Shown: positions 41,078 to 52,561 of the stretch, piece by piece
How positions within the stretch are numbered: the stretch's first letter is position 1
Layout: every line of letters begins with the position of its first letter
DNA from: Rhynchopus euleeides
Taxonomy: Eukaryota; Euglenozoa; Diplonemea; Diplonemida; Diplonemidae
Length of the DNA stretch: 64,000 bases
Assembly: GCA_963210315.1 (NCBI GenBank)
Contig: OY723250.1
Coordinates: 1,364,001 to 1,428,000, forward strand
Reading direction: 5' to 3'
Program-made: the position numbers and the translations under genes
The notes under the pieces: generated by a model
The model's database searches: none
Seen by the model: only the letters and a program-made list of their open reading frames with translations
What the model was told of the DNA's origin: nothing

Positions 41078-41601
41078 GAAACGGAAAAATCGACGAGGTC
41101 GCAGCGTCAGGGCGTTCTGGGCTGGCTGGTGGTGGTTGGGACAAGACCGACGAGATTAGAAGCGGCACTGGTAGACGGGTTTTGAGGCCCCCCGCCCCCA
41201 GGTTCCCCCTGCCCACCTGGACGGACCCAAGTGCCTCACACCGGATCTCTCCCCACCCGGTGGTCCACCTGACGGATACGCGAAAAAAATCAGTTTGCTG
41301 AAAAAAGTCCAAAATCTGAAAAAAATTCCAAATTTTTTTTTCGGGGTTGTGGGGAAAAACGAAACCCACGAACCCACTTTTTTTTTTTTTTTTTTTTGCG
41401 TATCCGTCAGGTGGACCACCGGGTGGGGAGAGATCCGGTGTGAGGCACTTGGGTCCGTCCAGGTGGGCAGGGGGAACCTGGGGGCGGGGGGCCTCAAAAC
41501 CCGTCTACCAGTGCCGCTTCTAATCTCGTCGGTCTTGTCCCAACCACCACCAGCCATCCCAGAACGCCCTGACGCTGCGACCTCGTCGATTTTTCCGTTT
41601 C
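41078..41601. repeat. 204-bp inverted repeats with 116-bp loop, abutting an assembly gap
   Basis: 41078-41281 matches the reverse complement of 41398-41601 with about one mismatch. The loop (41282-41397) carries A/T homopolymers, including a T run at ~41379-41397. The right arm stops exactly where the N gap begins. The structure would form a long hairpin. Confidence 0.85.
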
Positions 41602-41801
41602 NNNNNNNNNNNNNNNNNNNNNNNNNNNNNNNNNNNNNNNNNNNNNNNNNNNNNNNNNNNNNNNNNNNNNNNNNNNNNNNNNNNNNNNNNNNNNNNNNNN
41701 NNNNNNNNNNNNNNNNNNNNNNNNNNNNNNNNNNNNNNNNNNNNNNNNNNNNNNNNNNNNNNNNNNNNNNNNNNNNNNNNNNNNNNNNNNNNNNNNNNNN
41801 N
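41602..41801. other. Assembly gap (200 N)
   Basis: Run of exactly 200 unknown bases, a conventional placeholder, so the true size is unknown. It starts at the end of a long inverted repeat, which probably caused the break in assembly. Confidence 0.98.
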
Positions 41802-42166
41802 CTGTACTGGTGTTGCGTTTTTTTATTTTCTTTTTCTTCACTTGTTGTCACTTTTCGATCCAGCAGTGGGGTGGGGCAGTGTTTTTTCCAGCACCCCCCC
41901 CCCCCCTCCCCCCTCCCACACGCAGCATTCTCTCCCATGTGTTGCGCGAGCTGTGGGGCCTTGGGAGATTCTCCAAGTCTTATTTAGGTGACCACACAGA
42001 CAACCCTCCCTGTTTCAAATGCGAGGTGGGATGCTGAAGACCGAAAGGGCAGAACAAAAAAAACCCAATTGGGGCGTTTGCATACATCGGTGCCTGGTTG
42101 CCTCGTACGTCAGGCCAATGGTTGCCGATGCCAAAAAAAACGTAACAAGAACGCCACCCGTCACCC

Positions 42167-43111
42167 TTGATTGTCGAGATTCCGCCCGTGCAGTTCTGCA
42201 CCACGCACCGGCTGCTCCGCTGCGGCACCTGCAGCTCCTCCAACATGTGCTGCAAGCGTGGCCACCACGGCTGCCGCGACCATGACCTGCCCCCCTGCGG
42301 GGTCTGCGCCTCTCTGCCTGAGCTGGATGACAGACGCCCCACCGCTTGCTGCAAGAAGGGCCACCACGCCCCTCCCGCCCCTGCGACGCCTGTGGAGGCA
42401 GACGCCCCCACCCCGCCGCCCCATGTGCCGCCAACCCCGCCCTTCCCAGAGGCGACTGCGCCTACCGTGGGGGATCTTCCCTCCACCACGCCACCCCGTG
42501 TGCCTGCGCCTCAGCCCTCCCCTGAAGCGACCCCGTGTCCCGCTACTCCCGAGCCCGCCACCCCTCCAGTTATCCTGAAGAGGCTGGCCCATACCGTGTG
42601 CTCCCCGGGCTCACCCCACCGCCACCTGATGCAGCCTCGTAGGAGGCTCTCACCCGACGGCGTCAGGCCATCCATCCCCGCCGTGGCGCAGCTGAAGCGC
42701 ACCGCCTTAGAGGCGCATACCGGTTCCACCCCGGCACTGCCTGCCCAAAGGCCTAGGGTCGACCACGTGATCCCCACCGCTGACGCTGACGCTGACGTGG
42801 GCGCCGCTGATCCGGACCCACCTTCTCCTACTACCTCCCCTCCCGACGGCGTGTCCGTTGACGCAGCCCTTCCCCAAAGGCCCCGTTCTGGTGCCTCTTC
42901 CTCCTCCGCCCGTGCGCGGTCACCGCACGCGCCTACAGGCTTCCGGGCCTACCTTAATCCTCCTTCCTCACGTAGCGCGTCACCGGGCGCTACAGACCGT
43001 GTGGCGCCTGCGCCTCCTCCTCCTCCTGTGTCACTTCCCTCACCCCACCAGAGCAGCTCCTCTCTCAAACAAGGGGAGTCTACCGGGCCGCGGGCCCGCG
43101 TAGTTAAGTAG
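42167..43111 (+). CDS. Cys/His-rich (CCK-GHH) protein fragment, unknown
   Basis: 314 codons open, but no ATG at the left end: the frame begins with TTG, and the first ATG falls inside the Cys/His motif, so this is probably a 3' exon or a truncated copy. The N-terminal part has two related units, H-x4-CGTC...CCKRGHHGCRDH and CGVC...CCKKGHH, likely zinc-binding. The rest is Pro/Ser-rich and disordered-looking and ends in TAG. AG dinucleotides after the pyrimidine-rich stretch at ~42155-42191 could be acceptor sites. It lies near an inverted repeat and an assembly gap, so it may belong to a mobile element. I do not recognise the family. Confidence 0.45.
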   Translation: MIVEIPPVQFCTTHRLLRCGTCSSSNMCCKRGHHGCRDHDLPPCGVCASLPELDDRRPTACCKKGHHAPPAPATPVEADAPTPPPHVPPTPPFPEATAPTVGDLPSTTPPRVPAPQPSPEATPCPATPEPATPPVILKRLAHTVCSPGSPHRHLMQPRRRLSPDGVRPSIPAVAQLKRTALEAHTGSTPALPAQRPRVDHVIPTADADADVGAADPDPPSPTTSPPDGVSVDAALPQRPRSGASSSSARARSPHAPTGFRAYLNPPSSRSASPGATDRVAPAPPPPPVSLPSPHQSSSSLKQGESTGPRARVVK

Positions 43112-43166
43112 ACGACACCCTTGGGGTGCGAGTATTTTCGTTTCGGGGATATTCACACTATAAGCA

Positions 43167-44089
<923 letters not shown>

Positions 44090-45481
44090 ATGCCCCACCC
44101 GGACACCTTCCGCCTCTATGTGTCTGTAGGCGGCAAGCGCCTAGCCCTGACCCTGCCGCACGGCGCCACCACAGCCACCCTCCACCGCACCATCTGCGAA
44201 CAAGCCTCACTACGTGAAGGGACATTCCAGGTGACATACGGACCAGAGGCTACGCCCCTCCTAATGGACGACCCCCCCACGAGCCCCGCCCCGCTTGCCG
44301 GCCTCCCTATCGCTGCGGGCGACACCCTGGAGGCGGTGGTGCTGGGGTCTGCCCTGGCACGCCACGCCTTGGGCGAACGGGGGATATCCCCAGAACACTA
44401 CCTCTCGCAGTTCAGGTATCTGGTGTCCGACTGGATCCGCTGCCGCAGCAACCACGGGGGGAGCGGGGCGATTCTGAGCCTCATCGCTGCCGCGAACCCC
44501 GAGGGTCTGGGGGAGCTTGCGACGTCGCTGCTTCCGGAGTGCGCCGCCCACGCCTGCCTGCCCTGCATGGAGTTTCTCCTGGAGGCGGGGGGCGACTGCC
44601 TTGCGCGCAGCCCCGACTCCCAGGATGACACCCTGCTGCACTGCGTCGACCACCGCGGGATGGATGCGGTGGACCTATCCGATACCTCCAGCAGCCCTGC
44701 GGCGGACTTCCTCATCGAGCAGGGATGCGATGTTGACGCACGAAATGCCCTGGGGCAGACGCCCCTCCATGTCGCCGCACACCGTGGGCATGTCAGCACC
44801 ATGCTGAGCCTCTACAATGGGGGTGCCAGCCTGGCGGCGGTGGATAGCGTTGGGAGGACCCCACTGCACAGCGCAGCTGCGAAAGGCTGCAGCTTCTACG
44901 TCAGATGCGCTGCGCTCAACATGCTTGTCGCTTGGGGGTGTGACGTCAATGCGGCGGATGTGCAGGGGATGACACCGTTGCTTTGCGCCGCGCAGACAGG
45001 CACGCGCTATGCCGTGGCGTCCCTCCTGGCGAACGGCGCTTCGGCGGTGGTTGCTGATAATGACGGTCGGAATGTCTTCCTCCACGCATGCCGGGGAGCA
45101 AAGGGGGGCGTTCTGCAGATGCTTGCCGACCATGGGGCTGACATGCATGGTGTGGACAACGCAGGGCATGGCGGGTGGGACCACGCCCAGGACTCCCCGA
45201 TGCGCATCCGCGACAAGGCGGATACGCTGTGCGTCCTGCAGAGTCTCGGGGTGGGCGCACCCGGGCGGGGTGGTGGCTGCGCCAGCTTCAACGAGGCCCG
45301 CGACGCGGGGAGGCGGTGGTGTGCAGGCGGGCCGCCCCTGGTTGCCCCTGGGTTCCCGGCGCCAGGCAGGCGGCAGGGCTCCGATGTGGCGGTGGGGAAG
45401 AGGGCTGACGGGCGGCTGGAAGGCTACGGGCCTTATGGGGCTGACCATCACCCCTGCCCCTCTCAGTGCCTCGTGCAGTGA
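44090..45481 (+). CDS. Ubiquitin-like domain plus ankyrin-repeat protein
   Basis: 463 residues. Residues ~5-85 read like a ubiquitin-like fold (FRLYVSVGGKRLALTLPHGATTATLHRTICEQ...GDTLEAVVLG). Several ankyrin repeats follow from ~150 to 400, with clear units such as ARNALGQTPLHVAAHRGHVSTMLSLYNGGASLAAVDSVGRTPLHSAAAKG and ADVQGMTPLLCAAQTGTRYAVASLLANGASA. The C-terminal ~70 residues are Gly-rich. Ankyrin solenoids bind other proteins; the partner is unknown. The ATG at 44090 was chosen because it starts the folded region. The frame is open further upstream, but only through low-complexity sequence without a good start. The architecture parallels the ubiquitin-like/DUF4116 gene at 62154. Confidence 0.7.
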   Translation: MPHPDTFRLYVSVGGKRLALTLPHGATTATLHRTICEQASLREGTFQVTYGPEATPLLMDDPPTSPAPLAGLPIAAGDTLEAVVLGSALARHALGERGISPEHYLSQFRYLVSDWIRCRSNHGGSGAILSLIAAANPEGLGELATSLLPECAAHACLPCMEFLLEAGGDCLARSPDSQDDTLLHCVDHRGMDAVDLSDTSSSPAADFLIEQGCDVDARNALGQTPLHVAAHRGHVSTMLSLYNGGASLAAVDSVGRTPLHSAAAKGCSFYVRCAALNMLVAWGCDVNAADVQGMTPLLCAAQTGTRYAVASLLANGASAVVADNDGRNVFLHACRGAKGGVLQMLADHGADMHGVDNAGHGGWDHAQDSPMRIRDKADTLCVLQSLGVGAPGRGGGCASFNEARDAGRRWCAGGPPLVAPGFPAPGRRQGSDVAVGKRADGRLEGYGPYGADHHPCPSQCLVQ

Positions 45482-47170
45482 GCAGATGCCCCAGTCGGGG
45501 GTGGGGGTATTGGGGCAGCAGGGGTGGCTGGTTGAGCCACACCACCCCCCTCTCCCGATGTTGTTCGGCACTGCAGTCTGCTGCTAAAGTATATTGTGTG
45601 TGTGGTCTGAACCATACGATGTGGCCCCTCCCTTTCTGTGAGCCGTGTTCTCAACAACAGCTAAGCGTGCGGTTTATCCATTCTTGCCAGGAACACTGTG
45701 GTGTGTCGCCGTGTGTGTCATAGGGGACTCTACCTCTGCTTTTGTTCGTTGTGTCCGGCATAACTTTTGATGAGGATGTGTGCGAGTGACGAGTGACCAC
45801 CTGTTGTTGGTTCTGGCAGTGCCGCGGGCCGGAAACCAGAGATCAGCCGGATCAGGTGGGGTGATGCAAAACCAGGAGAGACAGATGCATATCGCTCCTC
45901 TGTTTGGGATTGCGCAGCTCATAAGAGTTCAATCTTGAACGTCTGTATTGTTCAGTTTGGATTTCTCGTGCAGTTCCAAGTGTACGTGTCTCGCCATCAA
46001 CTGCATCCATCAGGCAATGCGGTTTTTGAATTCTGAACCGCAGCCATCGTGTGAAATGTCAATATATTGCGCCGAATCCCGCCACGTCAACCGGACGGCA
46101 CCGTAGGTAGTGTTTTGAACAGCCCACAGAAAGAGCTTACCTGAGGGGTGGCAATCCGCCAGCCCCTCAAGCTCCATCAAGCATGTGTGCCCATGGGCGA
46201 GCCTTCGCTTCGGTCAGTGAGGATTGCCCATCGCGCCGTTGTGCCGCTGCTTTTTCTTCCAAGCCATTGCTGCCTACGGCTGTGTCACGGTGGCCCGAGC
46301 ATCAGAGGGTTACGTGACATTTGCCCTTCGAAGGACCTGGTTCTGGGAACTCAGAGAACTGATGCGTGTTTCGTGGAAGCCAACGCTTTCAGCCGCGCAG
46401 AATCAAAAAAAATAGCAACAACCAGAGTGAACCTGCAGTGCAGCCGCAGGAGCCTTTCTTGCGGCTCGCTGGCTACTTCTTCTTACCCCCTGCACCACAT
46501 GACATGGCAATCATGATAGTTGGCGCTTTCTGGCGCCATCCAATAGCCTTTTTCGTAAAATGCCACCCGTAGTGTGTGGGGCATCCAATTAACCCAACGA
46601 CTTGTAGTTTCCCGGCCGTGTCTGCTTCTTGAATTCGGCAAGCCCTGTGCAGGAGTAATGTCCAGTTCGCACGCCTGCGTGCATTTGTATCTTTTTTGAG
46701 TTTTTTCACAGTTAGAAAGTTACCGGCGATGAAGTGAATTGAAATCGAGTTCGCGAAGTAAGAAAATCTCATCACCCCGATGCCTTCATCGTGCCACAAA
46801 ATAAAATTTCCGCGTGAATTAAAACTACCACGCCTGTCTTGCCGAGACGTGCTGCAGTGATGCCGCTGTGTCTTTCCCCCGAAAAAATTGCCTGGCAAGC
46901 TTCTCGCCAACAGCGCAATACCGAACCCCCTCCCCTTGATGATCTCCGAGAGCGGACAGACGGCGCTTCCGGGTGCTCCTCCTCGCCAACTCACCCTGCC
47001 ACGACCCCCCTCCCGCCCCTTCCCGCTGTTTCTCGCTCACCGCCAACACATTTCCGCCAACCCCCAACGCAACGGTTTCCAATGTTCTGCGCTTGACCCC
47101 CTCATCACCCCACCCTCACCACCACACTGCTTGCAGGGAGGCGGAGGCTTGCATCCTCTCCTTTCGCAAT
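45482..47170. other. Spacer
   Basis: No gene recognised. A pyrimidine-rich stretch ends in TTGCAG (AG at 47135-47136), 34 nt before the next ATG. Confidence 0.6.
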
Positions 47171-49200
47171 ATGGGTGGTTACCGTGCGCGGACGCCGCGG
47201 CGGTCAACAGCGGCGAGGGCAACCACGCCCTCCGCAAAGGCTGGGCAGCGTGACAAGCTGGTGCTCAACAAGCACGACCTGAACAGCATCAAGCACATCG
47301 CGTACGAGTACCCTGAGGTGGAGTTCCTTTACCTCAGGGAGAATGACTTCGACTCGTTCGACCCCTATATCAGGCTGCTGGATCTGCGGATGCTGGACCT
47401 GTCGCTGAACAACATCAACAGCGTCGCCTTCCTGTGGGGCGGGTCGCTCCCTGCGGACGGCAGGGCGGGAGAGCTCTCGCTGCCGCGCCTGCGCCACCTC
47501 TACCTCACGGGCAACTGCATCGAGAGCCTGGACGGGCTGTCGCACCTGCACACGCTTGAGACGCTGGCCCTCAGCAACAACCGCATCTCGTCCTTCGAAG
47601 GGCTGGGCGCCCTGCCGAACCTGAAGGTGCTGAGCCTGCAGTACAACAACATCTGCAGCTTCAAACACTTCCCGTTCCTGCTGAGCCTCAGCGTGCTGGG
47701 CATGCAGGGGAACCCCATCTCGGAAGCATCCACCTACCGTGCCATGGCTGCCAGCGTGTGCTGCGCATACTTGCAGAAGATTGATGGCCAGGCAGTCACA
47801 GACACAGAGATGGACATGGCGGACCGCATGCAGGGGAAGGTGCGCTTCTGTGTCACAGAGGGCTTTGTCCCCTCCACGCTGGATGACGACATGCTCAAGG
47901 CAGAGGCTGACACGTTCCTGCTGGACCTGCAGCGGCAGCAGTCCCTCGGCAAGCCTCTGCGCCTGCAGTCCATCTCCCTTGGTCGTCCAGAGGACTCGCC
48001 GTACAAAGGGACCACGCCGATTGAAGGCGTTCCCATCCTCCTGCGGATCTGCCTCCAGGTATGGCATTTTGTTCCCTGCATTTCTGTTTTTTGTATTTTG
48101 CCCTGGCATCTGAGTGTGTGTGTGTGGGGGGGGGCGCTGTGTGATGGGGAGGCACATAGAAAAGGTGTGGTACACACCACCCACATCCCCTGCAGGACAT
48201 GCGGGCGCCTCACAAGAGCCGCAATGACGTGTTCCATTCGACATGCATCTTCCCTGTCGCCTTCAAGGTATGCAGCTCGCCATCCCACTCGCTGGGATGA
48301 GATGTTTCGAAAGTGCATCAAAGCGAGTCCCCTCCAGTGAAACTGGAGTATGTCACGCGGTGTTGCCTCTATCCCATGCCATCAGCACCACACCAGGCCC
48401 TGCCACCCAACACCCACCGCTATTATCAGGTCTCCGGCGACCCGTCTGAGGTTCTGGTGACGGGCAGCATGAACGGGTGGGACACACCCATCGCCCTGGA
48501 GAAGGTGGTCAACGGGACAGACGTGAGCTTCCAGACATACCTCTACCTCCCCCCTGGGGAGCACGAGTACCGCTACCTTGTGGACGGGGTGGAGAAGGTG
48601 CCTGAGGACCGGAAGACCATCAGCAAGTATGGCAAAGGCGCCTGCAACTACTACCCTGTGAGCGATGTGGAGGTGCCGGAGGACCAGGAGGACCGCGACA
48701 CGATCCTCCACGTGAGGTGGCTGCGGAGCAACGACTTCAGCGGGTTCGACCTGCTGCCCGACCAGAACTCGCTGACGTACACCCCCACCGAGGAGGACGT
48801 GGGGCGGTGCATGCGCTGCGAGGTGCTGGCGTATGAAGACAGCAACTTCAGCTCGCTCGTTTTTGACATCACGCAGTCGGTGCAGCCAGGCTTCCCGACC
48901 TGCACTGCGCTGGACATCCTGGGCGATCCGATGGAGGGGATGCCCCTGTCTGTCGAGTACACCTACAAGGGTGGCGAGGAGCACTCCCAGCTCAACATGC
49001 GCTGGCTCCGCGTCAGCCCGGAGGGCAACGAGCTGGACGTCACAGAGTTCGCAGAGCCGGATGGGCTGCAGTACATCCCGACCGCAGACGATGTTGGGCA
49101 GTGCATCAAGGTCGAGTACTCCCCGATGCGGGCGGATTGGATTGCGGGGAATCCTGTCACGGCGACGTCCCGCCCGGTGCGCCCGGCGGGCGGGAAGTAA
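47171..49200 (+). CDS. LRR - CBM48 - A9-repeat protein (AIR9-like), two introns
   Basis: 576 residues from three exons: 47171-48058, 48196-48267 and 48430-49200. Introns of 137 and 162 bp are GT-AG and phase 0. The N-terminus (~30 residues) is basic. Residues ~35-215 form SDS22-type leucine-rich repeats (LRHLYLTGNCIESLDGLSHLHTLETLALSNNRIS). After a linker, ~320-385 match an AMPK-beta-type carbohydrate-binding module 48 (EVLVTGSMNGWDTPIALEKV...PPGEHEYRYLVDG). Two Ig-like A9-type modules follow (WLRSNDFSGFD...YTPTEEDVGRCMRCEV and MRWLRVSPEGNEL...YIPTADDVGQCIKVEY). LRR followed by A9 repeats is the AIR9 architecture, a microtubule-associated protein of plants and trypanosomatids. The inserted CBM48 is unusual. 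Upstream, TTGCAG at 47136 could be a trans-splice or 5'-UTR acceptor. Confidence 0.75.
48059..48195 (+). other. Intron 1 of the LRR-CBM48 gene
   Basis: 137 bp, begins GTATGG and ends CCCTGCAG. Removing it keeps the frame (...LRICLQ|DMRAPHKSRND...). Confidence 0.8.
48268..48429 (+). other. Intron 2 of the LRR-CBM48 gene
   Basis: 162 bp, begins GTATGC and ends TTATCAG. It joins ...CIFPVAFK to VSGDPSEVLVTG, restoring the CBM48 start. Confidence 0.8.
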
Positions 49201-51673
49201 AGAGTTGCCTAGCCATCCTGTAGCAGTGTAGACCGCAAAGGGAGGGGGGGTGGGATGAAGAACTAATGGAAAGTGTATAGGATATCCAGGCATGCACTTT
49301 CTGGGCTTAGATAACTCAGCTGCCTCGCCTCTAGGAGGGGTGGTGGTGTGCAGGGGGGCTTTGCACCAGGGGCGGGTGGTTCTTTGCCTCTGGTGTGACT
49401 CCCCGCGCTGCATCAGCTAGCATAAAGAGATTCGGACATGTGCAGGTGGTGTCTTTTGGTGGCCCCCCCCTTTGTCTTCCTCCCGTGACCCCCCCCCCCC
49501 CCCCCCCCCAAGCCTTTTCCTCGAGAATCGTACACGTAGGTCCGCTTCCCCCGCCTCCCAACTGCTTACGGATCTGCTGTTTTCTGCAAATCGACCTCAC
49601 CGGCCCCATGTCATCTGTTTGTATGAATGAGTTGTGACCCTCCCCTGACATAGTTGATTATTGTCGCGGGGAACTGTATTGATGTTTAGCAGTCACGAGC
49701 AACGAAGTGAAGTGGTTAAAAGTGGAGCCGCAATAGTGGCGAAGGAGATCGTGCAGCTGGAGTGCTTCCTCAGTTCGTACGGTATATCTCGCTTCACAGG
49801 GCATTTACACTGCCTTGGTTTGGAGAGCGAGCGCTCAATGGAAATTAGTTCAGAGTTGCCACGTTGCCATGCTTCATTCCCTGGGTGGGGGGTTTGTTTC
49901 GACGGAAAAGTGAAGCGAAAAACGCGATTTATTGGGTGCGAAACACGATTCCCCCCTCAACCCCCCCACCCCTTTCGCCCCCCCCTGCATTCCCATCCGT
50001 TGTTCAGTTCATAGATCTCTCTTCCCATTATCCCTCCCATCCCAACCACCCCTCCTCCTCCCCTCGTTGTGATTCTGTTTGTTGTCGAACCTTTTACCGT
50101 TCAGCCCTGCCGCCGACGGATCTGAATAACCCCAGTTTTGAGCTGGCCTTTCGTGCCCCATTATCCCCCCAAACAAGCAAGCTTGTCACAGCGAAAGGGT
50201 CAGTGAAGGCGTACCGCGCACGCAGTGCGTTCTGAGAGAGTAGCACAAAATCCGTACCGCCTGCAGCAATGCCCCCTTCGTAGGGCCAACAGCACACTGC
50301 CGCTCGTGCGCACAAACAAAATCCCGGCATACTTTTTTTTTGCGAAAACTGCCTCCTCCTGGAACCCGAGCGGAGAAAGTAAAATGGCGGCCTTCGCTCA
50401 GAAGTGCAGAAACGTGAACGCCCTCACAAAATAGGTGTCGCACTTGCGCATTTTGACACATGCAGTGGGCCAGATCCCCCCCCTCCCAAATAGTACGAAA
50501 TAGTAAGAGGTAGCGATTCGTGACATGCAGCGATCTGTTGCCCTGCACTCTCTCACCACGAAGCGTGAAGCGTGAAGCGCCGCTCTGTAGTTTGGCACAG
50601 GAGCGAAGGGTGCCACACCAAATGCAGCTTTGTTTGAGGGAACTGTTCTCACGTGCGAGTGTAACTCCTTGCGGTGCACAGCACCACCGCAGCAGGGTGG
50701 TAGGTGCGTGCGTTTGTCGTGACGGCCAAGTAGCACACTCCTATACCTCTTCTTCCAGATACGGCGCGGGGGTGGATTCTGTTTGCCCGCCGGTCCCTCT
50801 TCCGAGCATGCTTCAGCAGGTGTAGTTATTGGTGCGAATGTCTGAGCGTTCGGCTGTCTTACGTCCAAATCCTTTTCTTCGTCCAGTGGTTCGCATTGCA
50901 CACTGAGGGCCGGCTGTGGCTTAACCGCCTGCACTAGCCCTGAAAGTATCAAACACTGGCGAAAAACGGGGTGTTTTTAGGAGGAAAGACCGGTCACAAT
51001 AAATCCCCACTAGACTCGACATATTTTATTGATAGTTCGGTGGAGCCAACTGGGGATGCTATCTGTGCCTTTCAGCTGGATCTTGCGACACCCCCACACA
51101 TACCGCACCAGACTGCGGATTGGTGTAGCAAAGAAGGGGTATACGTTCCAACATCACAGTTGTGGGGCACAGATGGTTTCCTTTGTACCTCTGTCACCGA
51201 GCGGTTCCGAATGGTGTTGTAACTTTTTGGTGCGGTGGTGGTGTGGGAGGGTGGCAGACCAGCAACCACACTGCTCTTAGGTTGCAACCACCCAATCCCA
51301 TGATGCGCGGGGGTGAGGGAGGGGTTGGGGGTCGGGTTTCAAAGTACTTCTGGTTTGTATACCCCTGGGGTCCGAGTCCCGCATGCGCTGTTCCCAAACT
51401 AAAAAAAACTAAAGTACAACGAGGATCGGGCAGCAGACAAACACAGACGAACATGGCTTTTAACACAGTGGCACAACGGAATCGAAGCCAACCGGCACCC
51501 ATTCCCCACCCCCCAACGCATGTTTCTCCATGAGCGGTGCCCTGCTTTGCATTGTCACACCATTCAGCCCACAGCCCCTCACCCACCCACCCACCCCTGT
51601 GTTACCCCCCCAGCAGCACACACCAGACCGACATACAGGACTGCATATACACGCGTGTCGCATTCCCCTCGCC
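49201..51673. other. Spacer
   Basis: No gene recognised. Poly-C run ~49488-49510. CCCACC-rich tract and CAG at 51611-51613 upstream of the CDF gene. Confidence 0.55.
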
Positions 51674-52561
51674 ATGGACAACACGATCGCTTCGACTGAT
51701 CTGGAGACGCCTTACGCACAGGTAGATGATGACGTCATCAGCCGTGACTCCCTCAGCATGACCATTGCGTCTTCGCGTGCTGAAGGCATTTCCGCCACGG
51801 TGTCGGGTTGCTTGGGAAGGGCTGCACAGAACAACAAGATCGTGCTGAGCATCTCACTGGTGCTATTTGCGACCATCACCTCGGCACAGGTCGCGGGAGC
51901 ACTCATCGCGGGCTCCACCGCGCTCCTCGCCGACTGCGCCAGCATGGGACTTGACACTCTTTCCTACGCGGGCAACCTTCTGGCGGAGTGCTTCCCGCAG
52001 GAGGACGCGAGGGTGCAGCAGCGCAACTACCTCATCACCGCTGGCGTGTCCTACGCTGCCCTGATCGGGATCTCGGTGTACTTCCTGGTGTCAGGCATCC
52101 AGACGCTGATGGCGTCAGGGGGCGACGACGAGGAGGTCAACCCCTACATCGTGTTCGGGTTTGCCGTTGCTGGCATCCTCTTCGACATCATCAGCCTTGT
52201 GCCCTACTGCTACCGCATGCGCCAGACTCACGACGACGCTTCGGTGGAGAACCTGAAGAGCGCCTGTTCGCATGTGAGTGCCGACCTGCTCCGCTCCATC
52301 TCCACCTTCATCGAGAGCATCCTGCTGTGGACCACCGACCTCGAGGAGGACAAGGTGGACGCCACGGTGACCATCATCGTCACCGCAACGATTGTCATCG
52401 GGGTCAGCCACCCCGTCGTGACCTGGGGCATCAGCCTCCGTGAGTATTTCTCCGAGAAGCCCGCAGAGTCCCACGAGATGGGCTCCCCCTCTGTCCCGCT
52501 TGTCGACAATATCAAGCAGGTCCAGGGGTCTGAGGAGGCGGTGGTGGAGTGCGTCGAGTAA
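51674..52561 (+). CDS. Cation diffusion facilitator (CDF/ZnT)-like membrane transporter
   Basis: 295 residues with about six hydrophobic helices, the usual CDF core. Helix 2 has the family look (GALIAGSTALLADCASMGLDTLSYAGNLLAE), keeping Asp94 of the HxxxD metal site but with Ser90 in place of the His. Helix 5 has an intact HVSAD (His200, Asp204). CDF proteins export divalent metals from the cytosol by proton exchange. The half-changed site may alter metal preference or activity. The protein is short: only ~40 residues follow the last helix, so the usual C-terminal regulatory metal-binding domain is absent. The start is the ATG at 51674. A CAG acceptor candidate lies ~60 nt upstream after a CCCACC-rich tract, and AATAAA occurs near 52700. 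Confidence 0.7.
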   Translation: MDNTIASTDLETPYAQVDDDVISRDSLSMTIASSRAEGISATVSGCLGRAAQNNKIVLSISLVLFATITSAQVAGALIAGSTALLADCASMGLDTLSYAGNLLAECFPQEDARVQQRNYLITAGVSYAALIGISVYFLVSGIQTLMASGGDDEEVNPYIVFGFAVAGILFDIISLVPYCYRMRQTHDDASVENLKSACSHVSADLLRSISTFIESILLWTTDLEEDKVDATVTIIVTATIVIGVSHPVVTWGISLREYFSEKPAESHEMGSPSVPLVDNIKQVQGSEEAVVECVE

